From Streptomyces antnestii (GTDB lineage Bacteria; Actinomycetota; Actinomycetes; Streptomycetales; Streptomycetaceae), in assembly GCF_004005495.1 (NCBI RefSeq), contig NZ_RZYA01000006.1, positions 310,001-374,000 of the forward strand: DNA of 64,000 bases, in the 5' to 3' direction. How positions within the stretch are numbered: position 1 is the first letter of the stretch; every line of letters begins with the position of its first letter. This document shows positions 24,540-34,700 of this stretch, piece by piece. Made by a program: the position numbers and the translations under genes. Below the pieces are notes generated by a model. It saw nothing but the letters and a program-made list of their open reading frames with translations, made no database searches and had not been told where the DNA came from.

Positions 24540-25417
24540 CCGCACTCGACACGTCCGTGCGCGCCAAGCGTTCGCTCGCCGCCCGGTTCGCGAGCGGCGC
24601 GGCGGGCGGGGCGCTGCGCGTCTTCCTGCTGGTGGTGGGCCTGTTCTGGCTGGTGCCGACGCTGGGCCTGCTGGTCTCCTCGTTCCGCGATCCCACCGAC
24701 ATCGCCGCGTCGGGCTGGTGGAAGGTGTTCACCGCCCCGGCCCAGCTGACGACGAAGAGCTACCAGGCGCTCCTGGAGAAGGACGAGATCACCCACGCCC
24801 TGTTCAACACGATCTGGATCACGGTCCCGGCGACCCTGCTCGTCGTGATCATCGGGTCGATGGCCGGATACGCCTTCGCCTGTATGGACTTCAAGGGGCG
24901 CGACGGCTGGTTCATGGCGGTCGTCGGGCTGCTCGTGGTGCCGGTGCAGGTGGCGCTGATCCCGCTGTCCGAACTCTTCGGGAAGATCGGCATCTTCGGC
25001 AGCATCATCGGCGTCGTCCTGTTCCACGTCGGCTTCGGGCTGCCCTTCGCGATCTTCCTGCTGCGTAACTTCTTCGCGGAGATCCCCCGTGAACTCCTGG
25101 AGGCGGCACGGCTCGACGGCGCGGGAGAGGCGCGGCTCTTCGCCACGGTGGTGCTGCCGCTCGGCGGGCCGGCCATCGCGTCGCTCGGCATCTTCCAGTT
25201 CCTGTGGGTGTGGAACGACATGCTGGTCGCGCTGATCTTCTCGGACTCGGGCTCGCAGCCGCTCACGGTCGCGTTGCAGCAGCAGGTACGGCAGTTCAGC
25301 GGCAACATCGAGATCCTGGCGCCGGGCGCGTTCATCTCGATGGTGATCCCGCTGGCCGTGTTCTTCGCGTTCCAGCGGCAGTTCGTGTCCGGAGTGATGG
25401 CAGGAGCGGTGAAGTAG
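24536..25417 (+). CDS. sugar ABC permease (MalG type)
   Basis: 293 residues from a GTG that overlaps the upstream stop (GTGA). Six predicted helices, EAA loop EAARLDGAGEARLFATVVLP, and the C-terminal FFAFQRQFVSGVMAGAVK typical of MalG-like subunits. It forms the heterodimeric channel with the upstream permease. Confidence 0.93.
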   Translation: MTALDTSVRAKRSLAARFASGAAGGALRVFLLVVGLFWLVPTLGLLVSSFRDPTDIAASGWWKVFTAPAQLTTKSYQALLEKDEITHALFNTIWITVPATLLVVIIGSMAGYAFACMDFKGRDGWFMAVVGLLVVPVQVALIPLSELFGKIGIFGSIIGVVLFHVGFGLPFAIFLLRNFFAEIPRELLEAARLDGAGEARLFATVVLPLGGPAIASLGIFQFLWVWNDMLVALIFSDSGSQPLTVALQQQVRQFSGNIEILAPGAFISMVIPLAVFFAFQRQFVSGVMAGAVK

Positions 25418-25436
25418 CCGCTGTCTCAGGCGAATT

Positions 25437-25466
25437 GAGGGGCGGACCGGTCACGGTTCGCCCCTC
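25437..25466 (+). terminator. terminator of the sugar ABC operon
   Basis: GAGGGGCG-GACCG paired with CGGTT-CGCCCCTC, 19 bp after the last permease stop; the right arm is followed by TTCGG. Confidence 0.75.
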
Positions 25467-25538
25467 TTCGGTGGGCAGGGTCCCCCGTATGCCACATTCG
25501 GCGTAACCGGATCACTCCATCGGCCGTTGCCGGGCAGT

Positions 25539-27767
25539 ATGCCCGTGCCGACCCATGGATGCGTCTTGCCCCGCTTCAGTGTCATCGTCCCCGTGTACAA
25601 GGTGCAGGCCTATCTGCACGCGTGCCTCGAATCCGTCCTGGAGCAGTCGTGCTCCGACCTCGAGGTGATCGCGGTCGACGACTGCTCGCCGGACGCGAGC
25701 GGTGCGATCGTCGAGGAGTTCGCGGCACGCGACAAACGGGTGCGGCCGGTGCGCCTCGCGGAGAACGTGGGACTCGGCCGCGCCCGCAACGCCGGCCTCG
25801 AACACGCCACCGGCGACTACGTCCTCTTCCTCGACAGCGACGACACCCTGACCCCGGGCGCCCTCCAGGCGATCGCCCGGCGCATCGACGAGACGGGCGG
25901 CCCCGACGTCCTGGTCTACGACTACGCCCGCACGTACTGGACGGGCGAGGCCGTGCGCAACCAGTACGCGGACCGCCTCACGCAGGACGGCCCGGCGCCG
26001 TTCACGCTCACCGAGCGGCCGGAGCTCCTCCAACTCCTCATGATCGTGTCGAACAAGGCGTACCGGCGCGCCTTCGTCGAGGAGCAGGGCTTCGCCTTCC
26101 CGCCCGGCTACTACGAGGACACCCCCTGGACGTACCCGGTCCTGATGTCGGCGCGCACGATCGCCACCCTCGACCGGGTCTGCCTGCACTACCGCCAGCG
26201 CCGCCGGGGCAACATCCTGGGCACCACGTCCCGCGACCACTTCGACATCTTCGACCAGTACGACCGGGTCTTCGCGTTCCTGGACGAGCACCCCGAACTC
26301 TCCGAGGCCTGGCGGCCGTTGGTGTTCCGGAAGATGGTCGAGCACCTCGTCACCGTGTTCACCCGGCCCGACCGGCTGCCGCGCGACAGCAGGGCCGCGT
26401 TCCTGCGCAGGGCCCGCGCGCACTACCGGCGCCACCGCGTGCCCGGCGCGCCGGTCGCGGCCCGGGACCGGCTCCGGCACGGCCTGGTGCGGCTCGGCGC
26501 GCACCGCACGTACCGCACGCTGGCCGCCGCGATGCGGGTGACGCGGCGGGTGCGGGGGTTCGCGCGACGGCTGCGGCGGGCGCTCGGGGATGCCGCCCTC
26601 CAGGCGCACTACCGCGTGCAGCTGCGGCTCCCGCTGCGCGCGGACCGGGCCGTGTTCTCCAGCCACGGCGGGCGCGGCCACGGCTGTGACCCGGGAGCCC
26701 TGGAAGCCGCGTTCCGCACGCACGCGCCGCATATCGGCACCGCGTGGATCGCGCGCCCCGAGCACCACCCCATCCTGCCGCCCGGCACCGAGGCGCTGTG
26801 CCCCGGCACCGCCGCCTACTGGACGGCGCTTGCCCGCTCCAAGTACCTCGTCAGCAACACCGCTCTCGACCACCGCCTCGTCAAGCGCCCCGGCCAGGTC
26901 GTGATCCAGACCCGGCACGGCACGCCCCTGAAGAAGACGGGCCTCGACCTCCAGGAGCACCCGGCGGCGGCCCGCGGCCAGGACTTCGGCCGGCTGCTGC
27001 GCGACGTCGACACCTGGGACTACGTCCTGTCCGCCAACCGGCACTCCACCCTCGTCTGGGAGCGGGCCTTCCCGTCCTCGTACACGACCCTGGAGTACGG
27101 GTGTCCGCGCAACGACGCCTTCCACCGGGCGACTTCGCGGGACGTGGCCCGGATCCGCGACTCCCTCGGCATCCCGAAGGGCGCTCGGGCGATCCTGTAC
27201 GCGCCCACCCACCGTGACTACCGCCGCACCCAGCGGTCCTGTCTCGACCTGGAGCGGGTGCTGCGCCAGCTGCGCCCGGACTTCGTCGTCCTGACGCGCG
27301 CCCGCCTGCCGCTCGCGAGCGGCGGCGCCCGTCTCATCGACGTGTCGGACCACCCGAGCGTCGAGACGCTGTGCCTGGCGGCGGACGCGCTCGTCACCGA
27401 CTACTCGTCCCTGATGTTCGACTACGCCAACCTGGACCGGCCCATCGTGATCCACGCCGGCGACTGGGAGGCGTACGAGGCGGCGCGCGGCACGTACTTC
27501 GACGTGCGGGCCTCCCCGCCCGGCGCGGTCGCGCGCAGCGAGGACGAGCTGATCGACATCTTCGCCACGGGCCACTGGTGCGGCTCACGCTCGGCGCAGC
27601 TGCGGGCCGCGTTCCGCGAGCGGTTCTGCCCGTACGACGACGGGCGGGCGGCCGAGCGGGTCGTGCGGCACATCGTGCTGGGCGAGGAGCCGCGGTCCGT
27701 GCCGGTGGTGCCGCTGCGGGAGCGGCAGCCGGTCCTGGCGGTGGAGCAGGTGGGCCCGCGCGCCTGA
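25539..27767 (+). CDS. GT2 glycosyltransferase fused to a TagF-like CDP-polyol transferase
   Basis: 742 residues. Residues ~10-230 are a GT-A (GT2) domain with FSVIVPVYKVQAYL, VDDCSPDASG and the metal-binding LFLDSDD. A basic helical linker (about 280-370) joins a CDP-glycerol glycerophosphotransferase domain (about 375-720) with RHGTPLKKTG (catalytic His), YAPTHRDY and VTDYSSLMFDYANLDRP. Such enzymes move a polyol-phosphate from a CDP carrier onto a growing wall polymer, and the GT2 half would add a sugar. The start is uncertain: ATG 25539 is given, but a TTG at 25566 beginning LPRFSV is as plausible. It faces the GT4 gene with 23 bp between the stops. Confidence 0.88.
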   Translation: MPVPTHGCVLPRFSVIVPVYKVQAYLHACLESVLEQSCSDLEVIAVDDCSPDASGAIVEEFAARDKRVRPVRLAENVGLGRARNAGLEHATGDYVLFLDSDDTLTPGALQAIARRIDETGGPDVLVYDYARTYWTGEAVRNQYADRLTQDGPAPFTLTERPELLQLLMIVSNKAYRRAFVEEQGFAFPPGYYEDTPWTYPVLMSARTIATLDRVCLHYRQRRRGNILGTTSRDHFDIFDQYDRVFAFLDEHPELSEAWRPLVFRKMVEHLVTVFTRPDRLPRDSRAAFLRRARAHYRRHRVPGAPVAARDRLRHGLVRLGAHRTYRTLAAAMRVTRRVRGFARRLRRALGDAALQAHYRVQLRLPLRADRAVFSSHGGRGHGCDPGALEAAFRTHAPHIGTAWIARPEHHPILPPGTEALCPGTAAYWTALARSKYLVSNTALDHRLVKRPGQVVIQTRHGTPLKKTGLDLQEHPAAARGQDFGRLLRDVDTWDYVLSANRHSTLVWERAFPSSYTTLEYGCPRNDAFHRATSRDVARIRDSLGIPKGARAILYAPTHRDYRRTQRSCLDLERVLRQLRPDFVVLTRARLPLASGGARLIDVSDHPSVETLCLAADALVTDYSSLMFDYANLDRPIVIHAGDWEAYEAARGTYFDVRASPPGAVARSEDELIDIFATGHWCGSRSAQLRAAFRERFCPYDDGRAAERVVRHIVLGEEPRSVPVVPLRERQPVLAVEQVGPRA

Positions 27768-27790
27768 GGCGGGCAGAGCCCAAGCCCCCC

Positions 27791-28951
27791 TCACCTCTCC
27801 AGCAGGGCGAACAGCTCCTCCCAGCGCTCCAGGACCCGCTCCTCCGAGAAGCGCTGCACATTGACCCTGGCCCGCTCTCCTATGGCGTCCCGCATGCGCG
27901 GGTTGCCGGTGAGGCGCAGCAGGCGGTCGGCGAGCGCCGAGATGTCGCCGGGGGGCGCGAGGAGCCCGTCCTCGCCGTCGCGCACGATCTCCCGTACGCC
28001 GGGCGCGCAGTCGAAGGCCGCGCACGGCACGGCGCTCGCCATGGCCTCCATCAGGGCGAGCGGGAAGCCCTCGCCGCGCGACGACTGGACGAAGACGGCG
28101 CTGCCGGCGAGCGCGCCCGGCACGTCGTCCGTGGGGCCCATCCACCGTACGGAGGCGTTGAGCCCGAGCCGCGTGCACTGGGCGCGCAGGTCCGGTTCGT
28201 CGGCTCCGGCGCCGTAGATCCGCAGGGTCCAGCCGGGCCGGTGCGGGGCGACCCGGGCCCAGGTGTCGACGAGCATGTCGATGCCCTTCTGGTCGGCCAG
28301 GCGGCCGATGCTGCACACGACCTTCGCGGTGCGCGGCGAGGGCACTTCGGGGAGGTGGGCGAGGGCGTTGGGCATCGCCCCGACGTTGTGCATGCCGTCG
28401 GCGATCCAGTCGTCGGCGTCCTCCTGGGTGAGGGCGAGCCAGCGGTCGACGGAGGGGTAGTTGCGCCGGACGGAGCGGTAGCGGTGGCAGGCCTTCGTGT
28501 AGGCGTACGACTCGTGGCTCATGCCGATGATCCGCAGGCCCGAGGTGTCGGCCTCGCGCACCCACTCCATGGGCCACACCTGGGTGACGACGGCGACGGC
28601 GCCGGGGCGGGCCGTGCGGAAGATCTCCGTGAGGCGGGCGACGGCGCGGGCCCGGCCGGCGAGGCGCAGGGTCTCGCGGTGGTGGGCGACGGGGTTGAGG
28701 CGGGCGAGGCCGCGGATTGGGCGGGGGGTCGGGGGGTGGGCGGGGTAGAGGCTGGTGACGTCGTAGCCGAGGTCGGCGGGCAGGGTGAGTTTGAGCTCGG
28801 CCTCGTGGACGCCGATGACGTGGACGCGGTGGCCCGCGGCCTGGAAGAGGCGCGCCATCTGGTGCGTCCAGGCGGTGACGCCGCCCAGCTCGTCGACGGT
28901 GTTGGCGAGGAGGAAGAGGTCGCGGCCGGTGCGTACTGAGGTGACGGTCAT
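27791..28951 (-). CDS. GT4 family glycosyltransferase
   Basis: 386 residues, GT-B fold. N-terminal acceptor half with DELGGVTAWTHQMARLFQAAGH; C-terminal donor half with SIGRLADQKGIDMLVD and the GT4 E-x7-E motif region SSRGEGFPLALMEAMASAVP, then GEDGLLAPPGD. It is probably a retaining enzyme using a nucleotide sugar at the inner membrane face. The ATG overlaps the upstream stop as ATGA, so it is the third gene of a coupled three-gene operon with the two large transferases above it. Confidence 0.9.
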   Translation of the reverse strand: MTVTSVRTGRDLFLLANTVDELGGVTAWTHQMARLFQAAGHRVHVIGVHEAELKLTLPADLGYDVTSLYPAHPPTPRPIRGLARLNPVAHHRETLRLAGRARAVARLTEIFRTARPGAVAVVTQVWPMEWVREADTSGLRIIGMSHESYAYTKACHRYRSVRRNYPSVDRWLALTQEDADDWIADGMHNVGAMPNALAHLPEVPSPRTAKVVCSIGRLADQKGIDMLVDTWARVAPHRPGWTLRIYGAGADEPDLRAQCTRLGLNASVRWMGPTDDVPGALAGSAVFVQSSRGEGFPLALMEAMASAVPCAAFDCAPGVREIVRDGEDGLLAPPGDISALADRLLRLTGNPRMRDAIGERARVNVQRFSEERVLERWEELFALLER

Positions 28952-31713
28952 GCCCGGGGCTCCTTCACGCCGAGGATCAGGTCGGCGGCCGCGCGGGCGG
29001 CTCCGCCGTCGTCGTAGGTGCCGAACTCGGCGGCGAAGGCGCGGCGCGCGGCCTGCCATTCGCCGTCGGCCTCCTTCAGCCCGTCGAGGGTGCGCAGCAG
29101 TTCCTCCTGCGTCTCGGCGACGGGTCCGGCGGCGCGGGCGCGCAGGTCGAAGTAGGCGCCCCGCTCGGCGGCGTACGCGTCGAGGTCGGGCGCGAAGTGG
29201 ACGAGGGGCCGGTCGAGGAGCGCGTAGTCGAACATGATCGACGAGTAGTCGGTGATCAACACGTCGGCGAGGACGAGGAGTTCCTGCACGTCGTGATGTC
29301 CGGAGACGTCGATGACGGTGCCGGGCGGGGTGGCGGGCAGGCTCGCCGCCTCCATGTAGTGGGCGCGTACGAGGAGGACGTGCGTGTCACCGAAGCGCTC
29401 GGCGAACTCCCGTACGTCCAGCGGCAGTTCGACGGTCCGGCCGTCCTTGGGGAGGCCGCGGAACGTGGGGGCGTACAGGACGACCGTGCGGTGGTCCGGG
29501 ATGCCTAGTTCCGTGGCGGGCGCCGGGCGCGGGAAGCGGCCCTCGCGCTCGTCGCGCGCGCGGGCCGCCACGAGACGGTCGTTGCGCGGGTAGCCGGCCC
29601 GCAGCAGCTTCTCCTCGGGGATGCGGTAGGCGCGGGCGAGGGTCCGCACATCGTGTTCGGAGCGGACCATGAAGTGGTCGAACCGGCCGACCGCACGCGC
29701 GAGCGCGTCCCGCTGCGGCGCGTTCTGCGTCGCGTGCCGCGGCTCGTCGAACCCCATGCGCTTGTACGCGGATCCGTGCCAGGTCTGCAGGTACCTGGTG
29801 TGCCGCGGCTTGTCGAGGGCGTGCGGGAAGCCCTGGTTGTCGACCCACCACTCGGCGCGGGCGAGGGCCCACAGATAGCGCCAGGACCAGCGGCGCACGA
29901 GCCGCGCGCCGGCCGGGAACCCGGCGGGCGAGGTGGCGTACGACCAGACGCAGCGCGGCCGGGCGCCGCGGGCCAGGAGTTCCTCGTGGACCGCGCGCGG
30001 GCTGTCGCCGTAGGACTTGCCCATGTGGCTCTCGAAGACGACGAGGCCCCGGCTGACGGGCAGCCGGGTCAGGATGCGCCGGTACACGCGGGTCTTGACG
30101 CGCTTGCTGTGCAGCGCCTCGCGCTTCTTGCCGAGGGCGCGCAGTACGGGCTTCAGCTCGCGGGCGGGGCGGAAGTGGGTGACGTAGTGCAGGAGGGCGT
30201 GCGCGGCGCGGGCCGGGCGGCGGCGGGGCAGCAGGCAGACCGCGAGGTGGTGCCCGGCGGTGACGTAGGGCTGCCAGGTGTCGGCGGTGAGGCGGGTCAG
30301 GCGGGGGCGGGCCGGGAGCGCGGTGGCGCCGGCGGGGACGGTGGCCTTGTCGGCGAGCAGCTCGGTGGTGACGGGGACGCCGTCCACCGTCAGGACGAGA
30401 CGCGGGTCCCACACGCGGTCACCGATGCCGCGCGGTCGCAGGGCGCCGGTGAGCGGCACCTCGGCCCGCCACACGATCCCCCCGTCCTCCTTGCGCAGGT
30501 CGCCGACCGGCACGGAGTACAGGCGCGCCCCGCCGCCACGGACCGTGAGGTCGAGGCGGGCGGCGAGGACGGGCCCGTGGTCGAGGAGGCCGAGCGGTAC
30601 GACGACCCGGCCCCCGACGGCGAGCACCGCGCCCTCGCGGAGGCAGTGGGTGACCTGGTTCAGGAGCTTCAGGTCGGTGAACTGCCCGTACTGGTGGCCG
30701 AGTTCGGTGACGTCGAAGGTGTCGTCGCCTGCGTGCTCCGCGCTCCAGCGCACCCGTCCGTCGCCCGTCCTGACGAGCGGGGAGACGACGGTGCCGGGCC
30801 TGGCGAGGGCGTAGGCCGCGGCCCGTACGCCGTCCGCGTCGCCGTCCGCGAGGAGCCGCACGCCGACCCGCTCGACGGGCGGCAGCGTGCGCAGCGCCTC
30901 GGGGGTGACGAGGCCGCGCAGGCTCTCGGCGAGGGTGGCCGCCGCCTCGCGCCGGCCGTCGGGGCCGAGCGGCAGGAACGCGCGGACGCAGGGCACGACG
31001 TGGTCGGTGAGGAAGGTCTTCTCGCGGGCCGCGCGCAGGGTGTCGTCGTGGCGCAGGAGTTCCACGGTGGCGCGCTGGACGCGTGCCGCGCGCGGCAGAT
31101 CCCTGACCGGCGCGGCCGGGGCACGCCCGGTGACGATCAGGTTCGGGACGAGCGCGATACGCCGGGCGGCGAGCGCGGCCCGTACGCCGAACAGGGCCTC
31201 CCCCGTGTCGGACAGCGTCCCGAGCGCGGCGCGCCGCACGCAGAACCCGGCGGCCAGGGCGTCGCTGGCGACGAGTTCCGGCGCGTCGGCCAGGTCCTCG
31301 GTCACCCGGGACCTCGCGTACAGGTCCTTGTACCGGCCGGGGCCCTTCTCCCAGCGCCCCGCGACCAGGTCGGCGTCCGTACGGAGGGCCGCCTCCAAGA
31401 GGTTGCGGCAGGCGTGCCGTTCGAGGCGTTCCCCCGGCGCGGCGACCATGACGTACCGGCCGCGGGCGGCGGCGAGGCCCAGGTCGCGCAGAAGGTCCCC
31501 ATGGCTGCCGGTCCCGGCGTGGACCAGGCGGATCCGCTGCGGGTCACCGGCCGCGAGCGAGGCAGCCGTCTCGTTCGCGCCCGTGGCGACGAGGACGGCC
31601 TCGGTGCCGGCCAGGGTCTGGCCGAGGACGGAGCCGACGGTGGCACGCAGGGCCTCGGCGTCGTCCCCGCAGACGATGACGCAGCTCATGTCGCGCACTT
31701 CGGGGGTGCTCAT
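28948..31713 (-). CDS. large TagF-like transferase with a degenerate GT-A domain
   Basis: 921 residues; start and stop both overlap neighbours as ATGA. The N-terminal ~230 residues keep the layout of a GT2 domain (MSCVIVCGDDAEALRATVGS) but lack the acidic motifs: where relatives have DSDD this protein reads VMVAAPGERLERH. A middle region (~230-530) of beta-rich sequence without recognisable motifs follows. The C-terminal ~350 residues are CDP-glycerol transferase-like: TWHGSAYKRMG in place of HGTPLK, YAPTFRG, ITDYSSIMFDYALLDRP. The His is retained, but the following residues differ. It may act as a partner of the active upstream enzyme. Confidence 0.85.
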   Translation of the reverse strand: MSTPEVRDMSCVIVCGDDAEALRATVGSVLGQTLAGTEAVLVATGANETAASLAAGDPQRIRLVHAGTGSHGDLLRDLGLAAARGRYVMVAAPGERLERHACRNLLEAALRTDADLVAGRWEKGPGRYKDLYARSRVTEDLADAPELVASDALAAGFCVRRAALGTLSDTGEALFGVRAALAARRIALVPNLIVTGRAPAAPVRDLPRAARVQRATVELLRHDDTLRAAREKTFLTDHVVPCVRAFLPLGPDGRREAAATLAESLRGLVTPEALRTLPPVERVGVRLLADGDADGVRAAAYALARPGTVVSPLVRTGDGRVRWSAEHAGDDTFDVTELGHQYGQFTDLKLLNQVTHCLREGAVLAVGGRVVVPLGLLDHGPVLAARLDLTVRGGGARLYSVPVGDLRKEDGGIVWRAEVPLTGALRPRGIGDRVWDPRLVLTVDGVPVTTELLADKATVPAGATALPARPRLTRLTADTWQPYVTAGHHLAVCLLPRRRPARAAHALLHYVTHFRPARELKPVLRALGKKREALHSKRVKTRVYRRILTRLPVSRGLVVFESHMGKSYGDSPRAVHEELLARGARPRCVWSYATSPAGFPAGARLVRRWSWRYLWALARAEWWVDNQGFPHALDKPRHTRYLQTWHGSAYKRMGFDEPRHATQNAPQRDALARAVGRFDHFMVRSEHDVRTLARAYRIPEEKLLRAGYPRNDRLVAARARDEREGRFPRPAPATELGIPDHRTVVLYAPTFRGLPKDGRTVELPLDVREFAERFGDTHVLLVRAHYMEAASLPATPPGTVIDVSGHHDVQELLVLADVLITDYSSIMFDYALLDRPLVHFAPDLDAYAAERGAYFDLRARAAGPVAETQEELLRTLDGLKEADGEWQAARRAFAAEFGTYDDGGAARAAADLILGVKEPRA

Positions 31714-34700
31714 CGGCGGCCTCCCGGGAGCATGGCGTCGGCGACGTGGGCGGCGGCACGCCCGTCGTCCAGGTCGCAGAACACCTCGCGGAACCGGCGG
31801 TAGGCGTCCTCGTGCCCGGCGGTGGCGGCGGCCGGGTCGCGCAGCGCGGCCACGACCTCCTCGCCGGTGGTGAGCAGGGGCCCGGGCGCCTGGGCGGCGA
31901 AGTCGAAGTAGAAGCCTCTGAGGGTGTCCCGGTAGTGGTCGAGGTCGTAGGTGTGGAAGAGCATCGGCCGCCCGGTGTGGGCGAAGTCGAACATCAGCGA
32001 CGAGTAGTCGGTGACCAGCACGTCGCTGATCAGGAGGAGTTCGCCGACGTCCGGGTGGCGGGTGACGTCGCGCACGAAGCCGGACGTGGTGCCGGGGACG
32101 GTGCCGCCGACCAGGTAGTGGCGGCGCACGAGGAGGACGTGGTCGTCGCCGAGGGCGCGTTCGGCGGCCGCCAGGTCGAGGCGCAGGTCGAGTCCGTAAC
32201 GGCCGCCCTTGCGGGGCTGGTTCTCGCGCCATGTGGGGGCGTAGAGGACGACTTTGCGGTCCTCGGGGATGCCGAGGCGTTCGCGGACCGCGGCGGCGAC
32301 CTTGGCGCGGTCGGCCGCGTGGAGCAGGTCGTTGCGCGGGTAGCCGGACTCCAGTACCTCGCCCTGGTAGCCGAAGGCGCCGCGCAGGACGGGGGTGGAG
32401 AAGCGGTTGGGGGAGACGAGCAGGTTCCACTGGGCGGCCCGGTCGGGCAGCGAGGCGATGTAGCGCGGGTCGCCGGACGGGCTGTCCGCGAGGTCCCGGC
32501 CGATGCGCTTGAGCGGGGTGCCGTGCCAGGTCTGTACGACGTACTGGTCCTCGGCGCGCTCGAACCAGTCGGGCAGCTGGGTGTTGGTGACGACGTAGCG
32601 GCTGCGGGCCAGGGCCTCGTACCACTCGGTGCTCCACAGGGCCACGAGCCGGCAGGTGGCGGGCACCGTGACCTGCTGGTCGCGGACGACCCACAGGTGT
32701 TCGAGGGGGGCGCCGCGGGCGACGAGTTCCTCGTGCACGGCGCGCGGCGAGTCCGAGTACTGCCGGCCGTCGAAGCTGGAGTAGAGGACGGTGTCGGTGC
32801 GGGGCTCGACGCGCAGGGACGCGTAGCGGGTGCGCAGGGCGCCCTGCTGGGCGCCGCCCCGCTCCGTGACGGCGAGGGCGGATCCCGACTCGATGACGAG
32901 GCGGTCGTAGTGGCGGCGCCCGACGGTGAAGTCACGGCCGCCCAGGGCCCGTACGAGGGGCAGGCTCTCGTGCCGGGCGGGCGCGACATGGACCTGGCGG
33001 TACAGGTCGGGGTCGCTCTCGCCGGGCTCGCGCAGGGCGAGGTACCAGCGGCCCTCGGCGAGCGGCAGGACCCCGGCGGGGCCGTCGACCGCGTCCGGGC
33101 ACAGGGCCGCGCTGAAGCGGCTGCCGTCCGTCTCGACCGGAAGGACGGCCTCCTCGTCGTGGCCGCTGTGCTGGAGCACCAGTTCCCACCGCGCGGCGGA
33201 CTCGTCGGGGAAGCTGCCGCGGACGGTGAGCCGCCCGTCGTCCTGCCAGGTCAGTTCGTCGACGAGCGGGCGCACGGTCTGGTTGCGCAGCTCGACGTTG
33301 CCGGACGCGTTGGCGAGGACGAGCAGTTCGCGCCCGGCGCCGAGCGGGTGGCGGCCGGCCGGGATGTCGGGGCGCACGGCGAGGGCCGACCACTCGTCGC
33401 CCTCGTCGCCCTCGCGCACGAGGCCGACGCCCCACGGGTCGGCCTTGCGGGGGGCGCCGGAGCCGTCGGTCCCGGTGCCCGCGAGGTGTTCCAGGCGCAG
33501 CTCGGCCGTGAAAGTGCGCCCCGAGCAGACGACCGGAAGGTCGTACGCCTCCTTGGTGTGCCAGTTCTCGACGCGCAGCGCCTTGATGCCGGCCGGCGCT
33601 CCGGGGGCGAGCTCGCCCTCCAGCATCAGGGTGCCGCCGGACTCCTCGTGCCGCGCGAGGCGGGCCTGTACGCGCTCGGTGCGCAGCCGCAGGCGGCCCG
33701 CGCTGAGCTTGGGCGTGATCCGCAGGAAGTCGTCGAGGTAGCGCACGGGCAGCTCGGAGAGCCCGCCCATGCGCACCGGGCCCGTGCGCAGCAGGCCGCC
33801 TCCGTAGACGGCCATCTCGACGTTCCAGGTGGTGGTCGTCCGCTTGGTGACGAGCCGGGCCGGGTCGACGACGGTCTCGAACCCGGACCGGTCGTAGCTG
33901 TGCAGCCCCTGCTTGGAGCGGTAGGTCGCCTCGCGGGAGCGGACGGTGCGAACCTTCAGGGGGACGGCGCGGCGCCGGCCCGCCCGCAGCCAGGCGAACT
34001 TGGCGCGCGCCCCGACCCGGCCCGCCGGCAGGTTGCGCACGTAGGCGAACCCCTTGAGCCGCAGCCGCCCGTCCTCGTCCCAGGACGCCTCGGTGACCTG
34101 CGACTTCAGGGGCAGGTCGGCGCGCCCGAGGGCGGTCACGGCGCGCGGCAGAGCCCCGGTGACGGCCGAGAACTGGGCGCGGCGCCGGACCGTCCCGCGC
34201 GCGAGGAACGTCGAACCATTGCTCTTCTCGTACGCCATGAACGCGAGCAGTTCGGTCAGGCGGCGCTCGCGGATGAGCTGCCATTTGACGCGCAGGGCGA
34301 GCGGCAGGCCGGTCAGGACGGCCGGTTCGACGGTGTCCGCGAAGGAGTTCGCGTGGTCGAGGAACGCCTCGTGGTACGCGGCGTCGCCGAGCGGCAGCGC
34401 GTCCATGAAGAGCCAGAGGTCGCCGGCGAGGACCGTGGCGTCGTAGCGCCGCTTGCCCTCCCGCCAGCCCTCGGCGTCCGGGGTGCCGGCCGTCTCGCGC
34501 GCCTTGTCCCCGAGGAACCCGCTGGCCGACAGGACGGCGGCCGTGCGGTCGGCGACGGCGCGCGGCCGGGTCCGCCGGTTGGTGATGGAGCCGTCGCGGT
34601 CGCGCCACAGATAGACGGGCCCGGACAGGACGTCGACGCTGCCCGCGAGGAAGTGCGCGGGCACCATGACCGGAGTGTCCTCGAACAGCACGCCCACGGG

